Assembly (NCBI GenBank): GCA_002633025.1
Contig: NMRB01000021.1
Location: 687,676 to 751,675 of the forward strand
DNA from: Notospermus geniculatus
Lineage: Eukaryota > Nemertea > Pilidiophora > Heteronemertea > Lineidae
Direction: 5' to 3'
DNA length: 64,000 nt
Part shown: one piece after another, positions 24,801 through 33,300 of the stretch
Position numbering within the stretch: the stretch's first letter is position 1
Layout of the letters: every line of letters begins with the position of its first letter
Notes under the pieces: generated by a model
Databases searched by the model: none
What the model was told of the DNA's origin: nothing
The model's input: the letters and a program-made list of their open reading frames with translations, nothing else
Program-made: the position numbers and the translations under genes

Positions 24801-24929
24801 GAGGTTTCACGATTTCCACTTAATTTTTCAGCTTTCCAAACTACTGGTAATGGCGTGGACAGCAGAAGGCCACAACTGGTAATCATCACACTTGGAATAC
24901 TGATGGCTCTGAAAACCACACTGATGTAG
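12808..24929 (+). CDS. Cys-rich secreted protein, copy 1 (7 exons, 370 aa)
   Basis: Exons 12808-12831, 16891-17089, 17377-17709, 19392-19562, 21532-21726, 24382-24474 and 24832-24929 sum to 1113 bases: 370 codons plus TAG. All junctions are GT-AG; intron 1 is phase 0, introns 2-6 are phase 1. The product has a signal peptide (about residues 1-26), five Cys-rich modules of EB/EGF-like spacing, and a 12-residue hydrophobic C-terminal run preceded by small residues (NGVDS), which looks like a GPI-anchor signal or very short membrane tail. No enzyme motif is visible. Likely an extracellular or surface protein; function unknown. Introns hold a Mutator-like element, an 858-bp foldback, TTAA MITEs and a truncated extra exon 3. 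The exon set is open and conserved against three paralogues, so it is probably functional. Confidence 0.8.
13537..13690 (+). repeat. tRNA-derived SINE
   Basis: tRNA-like head with A box TGGTCGAGTGG (13543-13553) and B box GGTTCGACTCC (13595-13605), followed by a tail with GGGTCCGTCGGATGGGAC. The acceptor-stem pairing and anticodon loop of a real tRNA are not formed cleanly. Located in copy 1 intron 1. Confidence 0.65.
14315..15970 (+). repeat. Composite interspersed repeats in copy 1 intron 1
   Basis: Two related blocks. The first (about 14315-15060) runs from GTGCCAATGGCACTGTGCCC to GGCCAAGCGGGCTAA and matches 30499-31571. The second (about 15075-15970) has repeated TTTGAACTTTGACCTCTGTG segments and ends CCTGGTCAGCTAAAA, matching 1-245 and 40.1-41.1 kb. 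Open frames inside are shared repeat shadows. Confidence 0.7.
15973..16747. mobile_element. Mutator-like nonautonomous element with 9-bp TSD
   Basis: Terminal inverted repeats of about 75 bases (GGGTAGTTATTAAGTACGGA .. containing GGAACGGAACGGAACGGAAT) flank a 775-bp body that has its own internal inverted arms (GGTCACTCTGGTGGGGTAG / CTACCAGAGTGACC). Direct repeats CAGCTAAAA lie at 15964-15972 and 16748-16756. Long TIRs plus a 9-bp duplication point to a MULE-type family. It inserted in the GTGAGCTAA end of the interspersed repeat just upstream of exon 2. No transposase. Confidence 0.85.
16891..17089 (+). CDS. Copy 1 exon 2: signal peptide core and module 1
   Basis: Follows a T-rich acceptor. 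Encodes LWAGLVFLILCITSSLGS, completing the signal peptide begun by exon 1, then a Cys module starting YYCKNDEECKHFGD and ending with GKFKCVP. Eight cysteines after the expected cleavage site; the extra one (ARFC) is Tyr in the other copies. Donor GTGAAC, phase 1. Confidence 0.8.
17377..17709 (+). CDS. Copy 1 exon 3: module 2
   Basis: 333 bases (111 codons, phase 1-1) beginning VKKIGEKCSPDGKEGLCG. Eleven cysteines with an early cluster (SVCNSKNKCEC) resembling EB/EGF-like spacing, then a longer, Cys-poor segment (GINTAIG..ATPPHVAC) unique to this module, ending STYTVCEP. Donor GTAAGT. Confidence 0.8.
17723..17849 (+). mobile_element. Truncated pogo-like MITE (left end only)
   Basis: TACAGTCCTCCCTTGTTC..TACGAACC..matches the left about 127 bases of the intact 32578-32976 element at the same place in copy 2. 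It stops abruptly at GTGTGGC and is fused to partial exon 3 sequence. Confidence 0.75.
17853..18109 (+). pseudogene. Truncated extra exon 3 (3b) inside copy 1
   Basis: From AATAAATGTGAAT onward this repeats the 3' three-quarters of exon 3 (NKCESLATYTPLSDGMEMCF .. ATPPHVACSAGQHLILKKQF .. SDCEK). It lacks the 5' quarter and any acceptor, being fused to the MITE fragment. The donor position reads GTACTA instead of GTAAGT. The frame is still open across it. Not expected to be spliced in as a normal module; a relic of unequal exchange or a deletion after exon duplication. Confidence 0.75.
18493..19350. mobile_element. 858-bp foldback element in copy 1 intron 3
   Basis: Arms of roughly 400 bases: TATGGGCAGTTATAAGTGCA ... 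is mirrored by ..TACTTATAACTGCCCATA. GAGGCA occurs directly at both borders (18487-18492 and 19351-19356), and copy 2 has the uninterrupted site GAGGCATAAACATTTTAG at about 33201. Both arms give mirrored open frames; none resembles a protein family. Confidence 0.85.
19392..19562 (+). CDS. Copy 1 exon 4: module 3 (EB-like)
   Basis: 57 codons, phase 1-1: NKVGSPCVDDADCSVIKQ .. GGKCDTSTNKCVCKTSGL .. TYCGE. Six cysteines in the C-x5-C..C-x5-C-x-C..C arrangement typical of EB-type modules. Four codons shorter than in copy 2 because the linker between Cys2 and Cys3 varies. Confidence 0.8.
19702..19957. repeat. TTAA-flanked MITE (AAGCCCCACTGT family, diverged)
   Basis: TTAAAGCTGCACTGTATTGA .. ACTGTGAGGCTTTAA; same family as 3402-3682 and 28829-29107. 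Its right TTAA is shared with the next MITE. Confidence 0.7.
19954..20154. repeat. TTAA-flanked MITE (AAGGAGCACGGTA family)
   Basis: TTAAAGGAGCAC .. ATACCGTGCTCCTTTAA, with CACTCTCCAACCT inside. Relatives at 55760-55952 and a truncated one near 51688. It abuts the previous MITE at a common TTAA. Confidence 0.75.
20448..21208. repeat. Nested MITEs in copy 1 intron 4
   Basis: Outer element TACTGTAAA.. / ..CGGTTTACAGTA is split by an inner element GTCCCGTTCACACCAAAACC .. TTTTGGTATGAACGGGCCT (about 20458-21013); TAAA flanks the inner element on both sides. Outer arms carry TGAAATTTTCGCG. The inner element is CG-rich (AACCGCGCGAGG, CCGCGGTTTGCG). Confidence 0.7.
21532..21726 (+). CDS. Copy 1 exon 5: module 4
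   Basis: 65 codons, phase 1-1: AVAFGGECQKPVGTDLY .. KKKVCDGAKGLVCGDPC .. CTCAATHIKSGSSCTP. Seven cysteines. Acceptor ..TCATTCCAG, donor GTAAGT. Confidence 0.8.
21838..22268 (-). repeat. 430-bp palindromic repeat, inverted relative to 31742-32158
   Basis: Contains TGGTTCCGCTGGCCACCGTG and its mirror GGCCGACGGAACCAG around GTACGCAACACCATC. The reverse complement matches 31742-32158 over its whole length, including the TGTGAAAATGGTGCCATTTC segment, and a third copy begins at the window end (63958). Confidence 0.75.
22380..23389. other. Copy 1 intron 5 DNA; no gene seen
   Basis: Contains ACCGAGTATACTCGG palindromes near 22352-22410, an A/T-rich stretch, and a CGCGGGTATTTTCGCGGACC box near 22700. 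No conserved exon-like match to paralogous introns. Confidence 0.4.
23390..23428 (+). repeat. Left end of a GGACGTCCAAG-family MITE, cut at single n
   Basis: TTAAAGGAGTTCGACGTCCA and the following bases are identical to 23652-23690, then stop at the unresolved base 23429. Either a truncated MITE or a contig end. Confidence 0.7.
23431..23634 (+). pseudogene. C-terminal fragment of a TnpB/Fanzor-like nuclease
   Basis: Open frame of 67 codons ending TAA at 23632-23634. It contains YKTFKCPSCKMSLDRDLNGA then INYIQKA. FKCPSC-x(5)-DRD-x-N-x-A-x-N is the hallmark of the OrfB/TnpB zinc ribbon second knuckle plus the RuvC-III catalytic Asp; eukaryotic relatives are the Fanzor proteins of transposons. 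The first zinc-knuckle CxxC and everything upstream are missing because the frame begins right after the unresolved base 23429. Downstream it is followed at once by a TTAA MITE. So this is the tail of an element, truncated by insertion or by an assembly join. Codons are open and undisrupted over the visible part. Confidence 0.65.
23652..24011. repeat. TTAA-flanked MITE (GGACGTCCAAGTTG family)
   Basis: TTAAAGGAGTTCGACGTCCA .. CTTGGACGTCCAGCTCCTTTAA, 360 bp, with AACTAGTTTTATTCCTTCG-type inner sequence. Shorter relatives are at 46551-46808 and 53271-53510. Confidence 0.8.
24382..24474 (+). CDS. Copy 1 exon 6: module 5
   Basis: 31 codons, phase 1-1: RKEGSECFGDLNCKGISE then TAVCVDGKCKAVS. Four cysteines in a compact C-x5-C-x8-C-x4-C unit. 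Donor GTGAGT is conserved in all copies. Confidence 0.8.
24832..24929 (+). CDS. Copy 1 exon 7: hydrophobic C-terminus
   Basis: Acceptor ..TAATTTTTCAG, then PFQTTGNGVDSRRPQ followed by LVIITLGILMAL and KTTLM, stop TAG at 24927-24929. The hydrophobic run (about 12 residues) is short for a transmembrane helix and sits at the extreme C-terminus after small residues, so a GPI-attachment signal is my preferred reading. Confidence 0.75.
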
Positions 24930-26620
24930 GGAAAATCATCAAGCGACACTGGGGTTTCAGCTCACTATTCCACTCTAGACAGATGTAAAGGGCTGAGGAT
25001 TCTACATCTATGTACATATCTTATGTGTCATACACTGTATATTATACGTGTATATTATGACGTAACTTCATTTCTCAGAGGTCACAAAGCCTAGTCTTAA
25101 TAGGTATCCACCACAGAGTACTGACAACTACCGGTACATGTACGTATGCCTACGATAATACATGCATGGGGTTACTGCCGTACGTAGTCGTCAGGAACCC
25201 GTGGCGGATACCTATTAACTCTGACCACTACACCTACTCCGCTCAGGCCAGATTGGTTCATATGAATGGTACCGCTAGGCCTATATGGTCCGCCAAGTAA
25301 GTACAATGAGGAACCGGCGGAACTAACGTCACGACATGGCGCTGCGAGCAATGTGCTCAAAGTTAGTTAGCTGAGAGTAAACACCTTACATCATCCTGTA
25401 GCAGATGAAAATTTCTTTAATCTCCTCTTTTACCTTAAAATGAGGAGATAGGTTGGCGATAAAAGCAACATTTTTGTCTCATTATTCCTGTAGAAAAATG
25501 TACATGTCACTTTTTCATGACGCAACGTCAGTTTAAATGACGTCAATGACGTCGCGACAATCGATCGATCGCAGAGCCACTGCGTAGCAAAGTTTGTCAT
25601 GTGGGTATCTCATTGCACCTGGAATAATGTGGTTGAGGGAGACTGGTCTGTGACCTCGAAGAAAGGAAGTTACGATATACCTGTGTTTTCTTTATTGTGA
25701 CAGCATCGTATTTTTATAATTTTACTACATCTTCCTTCCTCCATCACAAATAATCACAGTTTGTGTGCAGTGACGGTGGTGGAGGTAATAACTGCAGGTT
25801 CCATGACTTCATACACAATCTACATACTGGTACTCAATTAATTTAGGTCCCATGCCTGAAACTTGCCATTTGTGCATTATTTGGTAAATGTATTTTTGAA
25901 ATTTAGCACTCATTTAAATACAAAGATATGAAATGTAACAAGTTCCCTTCCTACCAGGAGACTCATCCTTTTGTTTGGTGCACTTGTAAAAAGGAATCAC
26001 AGATTCACGTAGACGTAGGTCATAGAGTTATTATATGTTTAGCAGTCCCTGGTTAGTGGTTAGATGTCCCTCAGCTCTTCTTGAACAAAATCACCTGCAC
26101 TTATAGATGATAGGATTATTTTTGAAACAGTGCAGCACTTATAACAGTAGGCAAAAATAGATCGCTCACTTATGTATTTTTGCAGTAGGCCTATACTATA
26201 GAATTAATACAATTAGTTGTATCATCATCTTTTTGTGAATTGATTCATTCAAAGCAATTGGAATTAAACATATTTACAATTATATCTCTTTTTTTCTGAC
26301 TTTGGCCTACAAACAAGTTCATGAACCTTGGATACGGGTGTAGAGAGGAACAGAACCAGGATACAGTAATGAAGATATGGTACCAGTCTCAAAAATTCAT
26401 TAAATTTGTTACAAAAAACTGTCATTAAAATGATACTTTTACTGACTGATACGATCTCAAACACCAGACAGTCCATCCCACCACGTGTCCTGTGTCTCGC
26501 ATGATAGGTCAAAAATGAAACGAAATAACTCCACAAGTTTTCGAACACCATTGACAGCAATATACTTTCTGCTACCTTGGAATTATACTGAGTTATACTC
26601 AGTATAATTAATTCCTCCAA
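24930..26620. other. Spacer after copy 1; no gene seen
   Basis: 3' flank that is paralogous to 37438-40050 and 54915-57850 (shared landmarks ACAGCATCGTATTTTTATAA, CTTGAACAAAATCACCTGCA, ACCAGGATACAGTAATGAAG). It probably includes the 3' UTR and intergenic DNA of the repeat unit. An inverted pair GATACCTATTAA / TTAATAGGTATCC spans 25097-25218. Confidence 0.5.
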
Positions 26621-26631
26621 GCTGCTACTAA

Positions 26632-27023
26632 TGGCCTATACACACGATACTACAAAATTGGACAACAAAAATTGGACCAACAAATTTGATCGTCTGTGAC
26701 GGGAAAATTGGATGGAATGAATTCCATCCAACAGGATTTTGCAGAATAGGTTTCATCCTATTTTTGTTGACAAAACTTGGAAATTTGATCGTGTGTAGCG
26801 GAGCAGGATTTTTGTTGTATCATTGACCTTTTCAAGCCCAGCGCATTCACTGCTAGTTTTTAGTAGCCCATTTTATGACATCATCCTGTATACCTGGCAG
26901 GCATTTTTGTAAGAATGTTTGATGAATAATTAGATTGATCGTATGTGGCGGGGGGCCAAATTTGATCAAACATGTTTGCCGAAAAAGTTGGACTAACATG
27001 TTGTATTGTGTGTACAGGCAATA
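26632..27023. repeat. AT-rich inverted-repeat element upstream of copy 2
   Basis: Left GCCTATACACACGATACTAC and right TTGTATTGTGTGTACAGGC form imperfect terminal repeats around repeated AATTGGA / TTTGATCGT segments. It sits 300 bases before copy 2 exon 1. Confidence 0.5.
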
Positions 27024-27215
27024 GAGTTGCCATTCAGCAGGACAGCCTGACATACAGAATTGATAACATAAAAAAAAATAATTTTGCTTAAGTGTCATTG
27101 TCCAATGATATGATCAGCGACACTATGATCTACGGATAGGTATTGTTGATGGTAAAAAATTTGTGACGTGTTCACACAATTTAAAATTACCATAAAAATC
27201 AGAGTTGGTGAATGG

Positions 27216-27260
27216 CCAATGATTTCTGGTTGCCAAGATGTTGGCAGTTAGTTTATAAGG
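27216..27260 (+). promoter_or_regulatory. Copy 2 core promoter
   Basis: CCAAT at 27216-27220 and TTTATAAG at about 27252-27259, 70-77 bases before the ATG at 27329. The surrounding 250 bases align with the promoters of copies 1 and 4, including the GATCAGCGACAC box shared with copy 4 (58908). Confidence 0.6.
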
Positions 27261-27328
27261 TGGGGCTCAAGGCAGAGAGGACATTTTCACCAACGGATTT
27301 ACCTGAGAGTGAAGTCACGACAAGAAAA

Positions 27329-27352
27329 ATGAGGATTAGTAACATAATCACG
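27329..27352 (+). CDS. Copy 2 exon 1
   Basis: Encodes MRISNIIT, donor GTATGT, phase 0. The 5' UTR and ATG context match copies 1 and 4. Confidence 0.75.
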
Positions 27353-30300
27353 GTATGTGTTTACAAATACTTGTCGTTAACTTGTACTGTACGAAGTGTA
27401 AGCATAACTTTTAAAATGGCGAATTAAAATTGCTTGCCCACCAAAGGGGTATTCATTTGACAGCAGACTTGCCAAGGGTGTTTTGATACCTTGGTGGAGC
27501 TTGGGCAAGATTTTGAGGTTGCTTTGCTTGAGCATCTGAAACGTGATCAACTTTCAAAGATTTGCACAAAACCACACGGAGGGCAGCGATTGGTCAGATT
27601 TGACGGGAAACACTGATTACAGATTCAAACTGCAGATGGTGCGAGCGCTGCCTGAGCAGACGATAGTCAGCAAAGGTGGTTGGAAAACGCAGTTTGAGAA
27701 ATAGGGGAACAATTTTTCTGAAGAGCTTCTAGTGACCTTTGGGGAAATGCGTGAGAGTACACACAACTCGCAGGAGTGCGGGAACAGGTGAAATGCGCGA
27801 GTCGCCCACCAAATGCATGAGACTTGGCAGAAAAAACAAAACTGTGCCTTCTTCGTTTTATTTTAAATGTGGCGGGTGTCAGTTTTGGTTTGCAAACATA
27901 TTCAAGAAACCTTATTTTCAACCCTGCATGGTTTTTCCACCTCAAGGGGAAAATATCTCCACGTACAAAGGGATGCTTGAAATTTCAGCCCTTTATTGTC
28001 GATCATGATGGATGTTTTCATCCCTTCCCCATCCCCAATAAGGTTGGTAAAACTTCCAATACATGGTGAGGAAGTCAAAGCTTTTACAGTTGTAAGAATC
28101 AGATCCAGAACATAGTGCAAAGGTATCTGCATCTTGGAGAGGTGTCATGTAAGTCCTTGAGGCAAGAGACCAACATCTTCTCATACACCAAACAAGCCTC
28201 AGCCACTACAACACCATTGCTCCTTGAGTACAGTGTCACTGTCAGGTAGGAATAAGCAAAAATAGACGGTTACTTCAGGGCTATCTACCAATGACATTGG
28301 GAACTGAACTACATATTATTGGACATTGGAGAGCACGTGTCAAGCTACAGTTTGATGGCGGGATCGACGAAATTGGATGGATATTAAGCGCTGTACAGAG
28401 CTTAGAAAAAGGGGCTTTTTGGTGAAAATTTAGTTGTACATTCGCTCGCTTATCTATTTTTGGAATAAGAAAGGAGAGCAGTAAACTTGGGAATGGGGGA
28501 GACACAATCAAATTGCGAACTAGACATGTGGAACACGAAGAGTACTGGTAATTGTTGAAGGAGACCCCCAAAGTGCATTTACATAGTGGGTTCAATCTCG
28601 TCATTCCCACTGTGTTGCACTGCCACAGCTCGATCAAAACTGAATGTGGGATAAACTAACGAGGCGCTGTGGAAATCGCGATAACTTTAATTTCAAACAG
28701 CCACCCAGCATGTGGTGTTCAGTGTCAAAATAATCAATAGGTACTTCCCCTGACCCACATCAGTGAGCCCCATCGTTTTTTTTTAATCAATCGGTTTTTT
28801 TTTCAGTCAATCAATCAATAGGCCTACTTTAAAGCCCCACTGTATTGAATGTGAAAAACGCAAATCATCGCCGCGATTCTCGCACGACGTCAGGACGTCA
28901 GCGTAGTGTAAAATGTACTACGCTCTGTCAGAATACATTAGAGCTCTCCCTGCAGTTTTTTCCAATGCGTGCTGAAAACTAGGCCTTGATTCTGTGAAGT
29001 GCGTATCAGGCAAGCATTTTGGGGACCTTCACGAGGCTATGGGACTTCTATCTGCACTCTCCTAACTTTTTGAAAATATCGTAAAATTCAATACTGTGGG
29101 GCTTTAAGCGGCGAATCCACTGACGCGATTCCGGCCCGAGATGGGGCCACGATCCCCTGCGATCACCTAAGGACTTCCGATTGCCATTTAAGGTGATCGC
29201 AAGGGATTGCAACCCCACCCCAAGCCAAAATCGTGACAGTGGATTCGCCGCTTTAGGCTACTGATTACAATAAATCGGAAAGTCGTCTCCGAATAGTTCA
29301 CAAATTTTCTACCCCAACTGGGGTCTTCCTCAGGCGCTATGTAGAAGACCCGGATTGGGATCGAAAATTTGCGAACTATTCGGAGACGACTTTCTGATTT
29401 CTGCACGTCACAAATTGCAACAATGTTCATGATGGAATCATGTCGCTAAGGTGGTTGCTAGGCAACAATGTTTTGACAACAACCTCGACAGCATGATCAC
29501 AATACATGTAGTTGTTATGCCAGTAAAAAGCTAAGCGATTATTGTAGTTGTCACGAAAGGAAGCAACTATGATATTGAAATAGAGGTTTGCAAATGAGAT
29601 TTTGAACACAGCAGTCGCAAAGCTATAGTGCGTTACCATAAATTATCGCTGGATGACAGATGTCCAAAATAGACACAAATTACACGGGGTCATTTTTGTT
29701 GCCGAAGGCGAGAACGCCGCTGTTCACGAAGTTGGATATCTAAGCAAAGATCCGGCAAAGAATCAGAGTGGTTCAAGATCTCTGTGCTTGGAAATTGCAG
29801 TTTGAAACGGTAAATTTCCAAAGGAAGAGGAATTTTGAACTTTGACCTCTGTGACCTTGAAAAGTAGGTCAAATCAAAAACCCGGGATTTATGTGGTGTT
29901 GTCTCCTCAGAGGAACCACCATAAAAGTTCCATGGTTCTAGCCAGCAGCGTTCAGGAGATATGGCCAAAAGAAGCACCCCCTATAGGTCAGAGTGTACAA
30001 CCAGCAGCGCTAAGTTTCGGTCCACAGATAGTTTTTACCATAGGGTAGCCTACCTGTACACCAAATTTCAAGTTTCTAACCCAAGCGGTTTAGAAACGTG
30101 CCACCCCTGTCAACGACGACGGACGACACACCATGAGAGAAGCTCACCTCTGTAAAAAGGTACAACTGCTCACAGCGCCTCCCAGTAGCAGTATGGAGAT
30201 TTCACCAATGCAATATACAGATTCTTTTTATTCCAACATTATTGTTTGTGTTTTCCAGCTGTGGGCAGGCTTGGTTTTTCTCATCCTGTGCATCACAAGT

Positions 30301-33300
30301 TCACTTGGTTCATACTACTGCCAAAAAGATGAAGACTGCAAACACTTTGGTAACATGACGTGTGTCAAAAGCCAATGTGGCTGGGGCATCTGTGCATGTC
30401 AACCAAGATATGCAGCACGCTTCTACGGAGACTTGGGAAAATTCAATTGTGTGCCAGGTGAACTCTTTGTTTATATTCCATCCCACTCAAAGAAAAATAG
30501 TGCCAATGGCACTGTGCCCGCTTGGCTTGGAGCAGTATTATGTTATGTACCCTATTTACCCTTGATAGAAATTTGACGAAGATCCATCAATTTGTTAGGC
30601 ATGTAAAGCGCACCGCAGACTGGCGATTTTTCGAGCGATTTTCTAGGCGACCGCCCTTGCGACCACAGAGGCGACTGAACATATTTTTAGTTTTTTTAGT
30701 TTTTGTTGACTCGTTTGCGACCAATGCTTATTTGGAAGGTCAGTGATGTCGTGGATAACATCACTGATCGACCTCAAAGGTAATTATTGCAGGCGACGTA
30801 GTAGTCGCATCGGTAGTCGCCCCTATTTTAGTCGCCAGTGTGCGGAGCCCTTTAGGGAGAAACAACACTTGATGTTTTGGGTTTTGGCCCCCAAGTGGCA
30901 AAGTCAAGAATCAGATTTTGCCGAAAATTCGTCTGAGTTGTTACAGCCTAGAGGTATGTGCGAAGTTTTAAAGCAATAGGTCAAGCCATTACAAAAAGAG
31001 CCAATTTCGTAATTTCCGACAAACTTTGACCCCTGTGACCTTCCAAAGTAGGTCAAGTTTAAAAACGTAAGTATTATCTTATGTATCCTCATTAGATATA
31101 CCCATGATACAAATTTGACAAAGATCCATCTCTTGGTAAGGGAGAAACAGCGCGTTTAGTGATTTTGGTTTTGGCCCCCTAGTGGCAAAGTCAAGAATCA
31201 GATTTCACCGAAATTCTGTCTGTAAGTTGCTATAACCTAGAGGTGAATGTGTACAAAGTTTCAACACGATAGTTTGAACCATATTATCAAAATATAGTCC
31301 TTTGAAATTTTTCACAAAATGCCCCCTGGAGGCCAAAGTAGGAATCCAACTACACTCAAAACCGAACTCGACCTAGATCTTAGGCCCATACATGTATATA
31401 CACCCACCAAAGACAAAAAAGAATTCCTAAAAGAATAAAGGTGCTGGAGCACTAACAAACCAAAGTTTACAGACGTACGTACCGCCGTACGGACTAGCGC
31501 ACAACAGACCACCACTCAATGACCCCAACCACAGCATAAGACCTGCTGGGCCTTGCGGCCAAGCGGGCTAAAAACTTCATTGACTGTTGTGTTAGCCAAA
31601 TTAAGTCTATCAGATATAGCAGTGTGACTTTCTTCTGCAACACATTGGAGTGGAACAGATATTTGCAGTTGTGAATGACTGGTCATGTGAAATGACCTCA
31701 ACAAATTTTTAAAACAACTAGCATGCTACCCGTGGCGAGCACATTCACAGGATGCATGTGGCCAGAGGATGGCATTTTGGTGGGCGTCTGAGACGCCGTC
31801 TCTGTGTGAGGGAATATGTTTAGAGGGGGCCAACTCCTCCGACAATAATCTAAGTCTATGGGAAGCAGATGGCAGCCGTTTTTATTGTACCTGGTTCCGT
31901 CGGCCACCGTGTAGATGGTGTTGCGTACGCAGCGCCATCTACACTGTGGCCAGCGGAACCAGGCTATTGGGCATTGCAAATCATTTGAAGTTTCTTCGTG
32001 CATTTTATTCGCTTAAGGGTTAAAAAAATGTAATGCCACCCGCTTAAGGGCCACCCCCATAACATTCTCAACACTTTCTGTGAAAATGGTGCCATTTCGA
32101 TCAGAAACCACGGAGGAGTTCGTGTTCGAAGTTAATGTGCCACCGTCAATTATAATATAGATTTAACAGATCTGTTACAGCTAATATTCTAAACACTGAA
32201 TCATGATAGTTTTCCATTTTCAATATTTCAGTGAAGAAAATTGGCGAGTCATGTTCACCTGATGGCAGAAAAGGTTTATGTGGCGCTCCAAAGTCAGTCT
32301 GCAATAGCAAGAATAAATGTGAATGCATTGCCGACCACACACCGGGAAATGGAATGGAGATGTGTTTTGCAAAAAAAGAGCGTGCAAAGGGGGAGTACTG
32401 TCTCAGCAATATCAACGACTGTAAAGCCAATAGTGGTATTAACACTGCCATTGGCAAGGCCACCCCACCTCATGTAGCCTGTGCAGCAACAGAACATCTG
32501 GTACTCAAAAATGAATTTAGTACCGCTTATTTCTTGGCATCAACATACCCATCTTGTGAATCGAGTAAGTACACAAATACAGTCTCCCTCGTTCAGACGA
32601 ACCTCGATTTTACGAACTCCCGGATATTATACGAACCCAACGTCTGGCTCCCATTTCATGTACTTTGGCTGTTCGATCGGCCGTGTGGCCTAACTCCTGC
32701 CCTTGATCATCAATACGCTGTGTATGATACAACCCAAATTATCCAAGCTTGGGTTTGATAAGTGTACAATACAAACCGAATTATCCAAGTCTGGGTTTAA
32801 TTAACGCATGTTTGAGTAATAATCACGCAAATAATCAATAAAGTTACTGCTGAAAACAAAGTGTACATGTCTTAGGCCTACTCAGCGTGTTCATCATGCC
32901 CCCACAGACGAATCCTCGCTATTACGAACTCCTCGTTAGTACGAACTTAACCCTTGGACCCGAAGGGAGGACTGTATCTACTGTAATTCTAAATTAGGGG
33001 GATGAGATTTCAAGGGTTCAAACTGAATTTAGCAAATAGTCATTGAAAGATATTTCATGGGGCTGTGGTAAACACGTCGCATATTTTCACATCGAATTAT
33101 TGAATTAAGGATGTTTAATTCCTAAAATGGTATGTTTTCCATTTTTCCCAAAATTCAAAGAAAGCAGCGATTGTGGTGTTCATCAGCTGTACCTTGCGAG
33201 GAGGCATAAACATTTTAGAAACCTGTACTTATTATTTACAGACAAGGTTGGGTCTCCATGCGTGGAGGATGTGGACTGCACTGGTATTAAACAGACAGTT

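Noticed and set aside
14792-31515. Similar minus-strand open frames at 14792-15001 and 31312-31515 (MVVC..FWPPGG)
   Set aside because: They match because both lie in the same interspersed repeat, not because of coding constraint; one has lost several codons relative to the other and no domain is visible.
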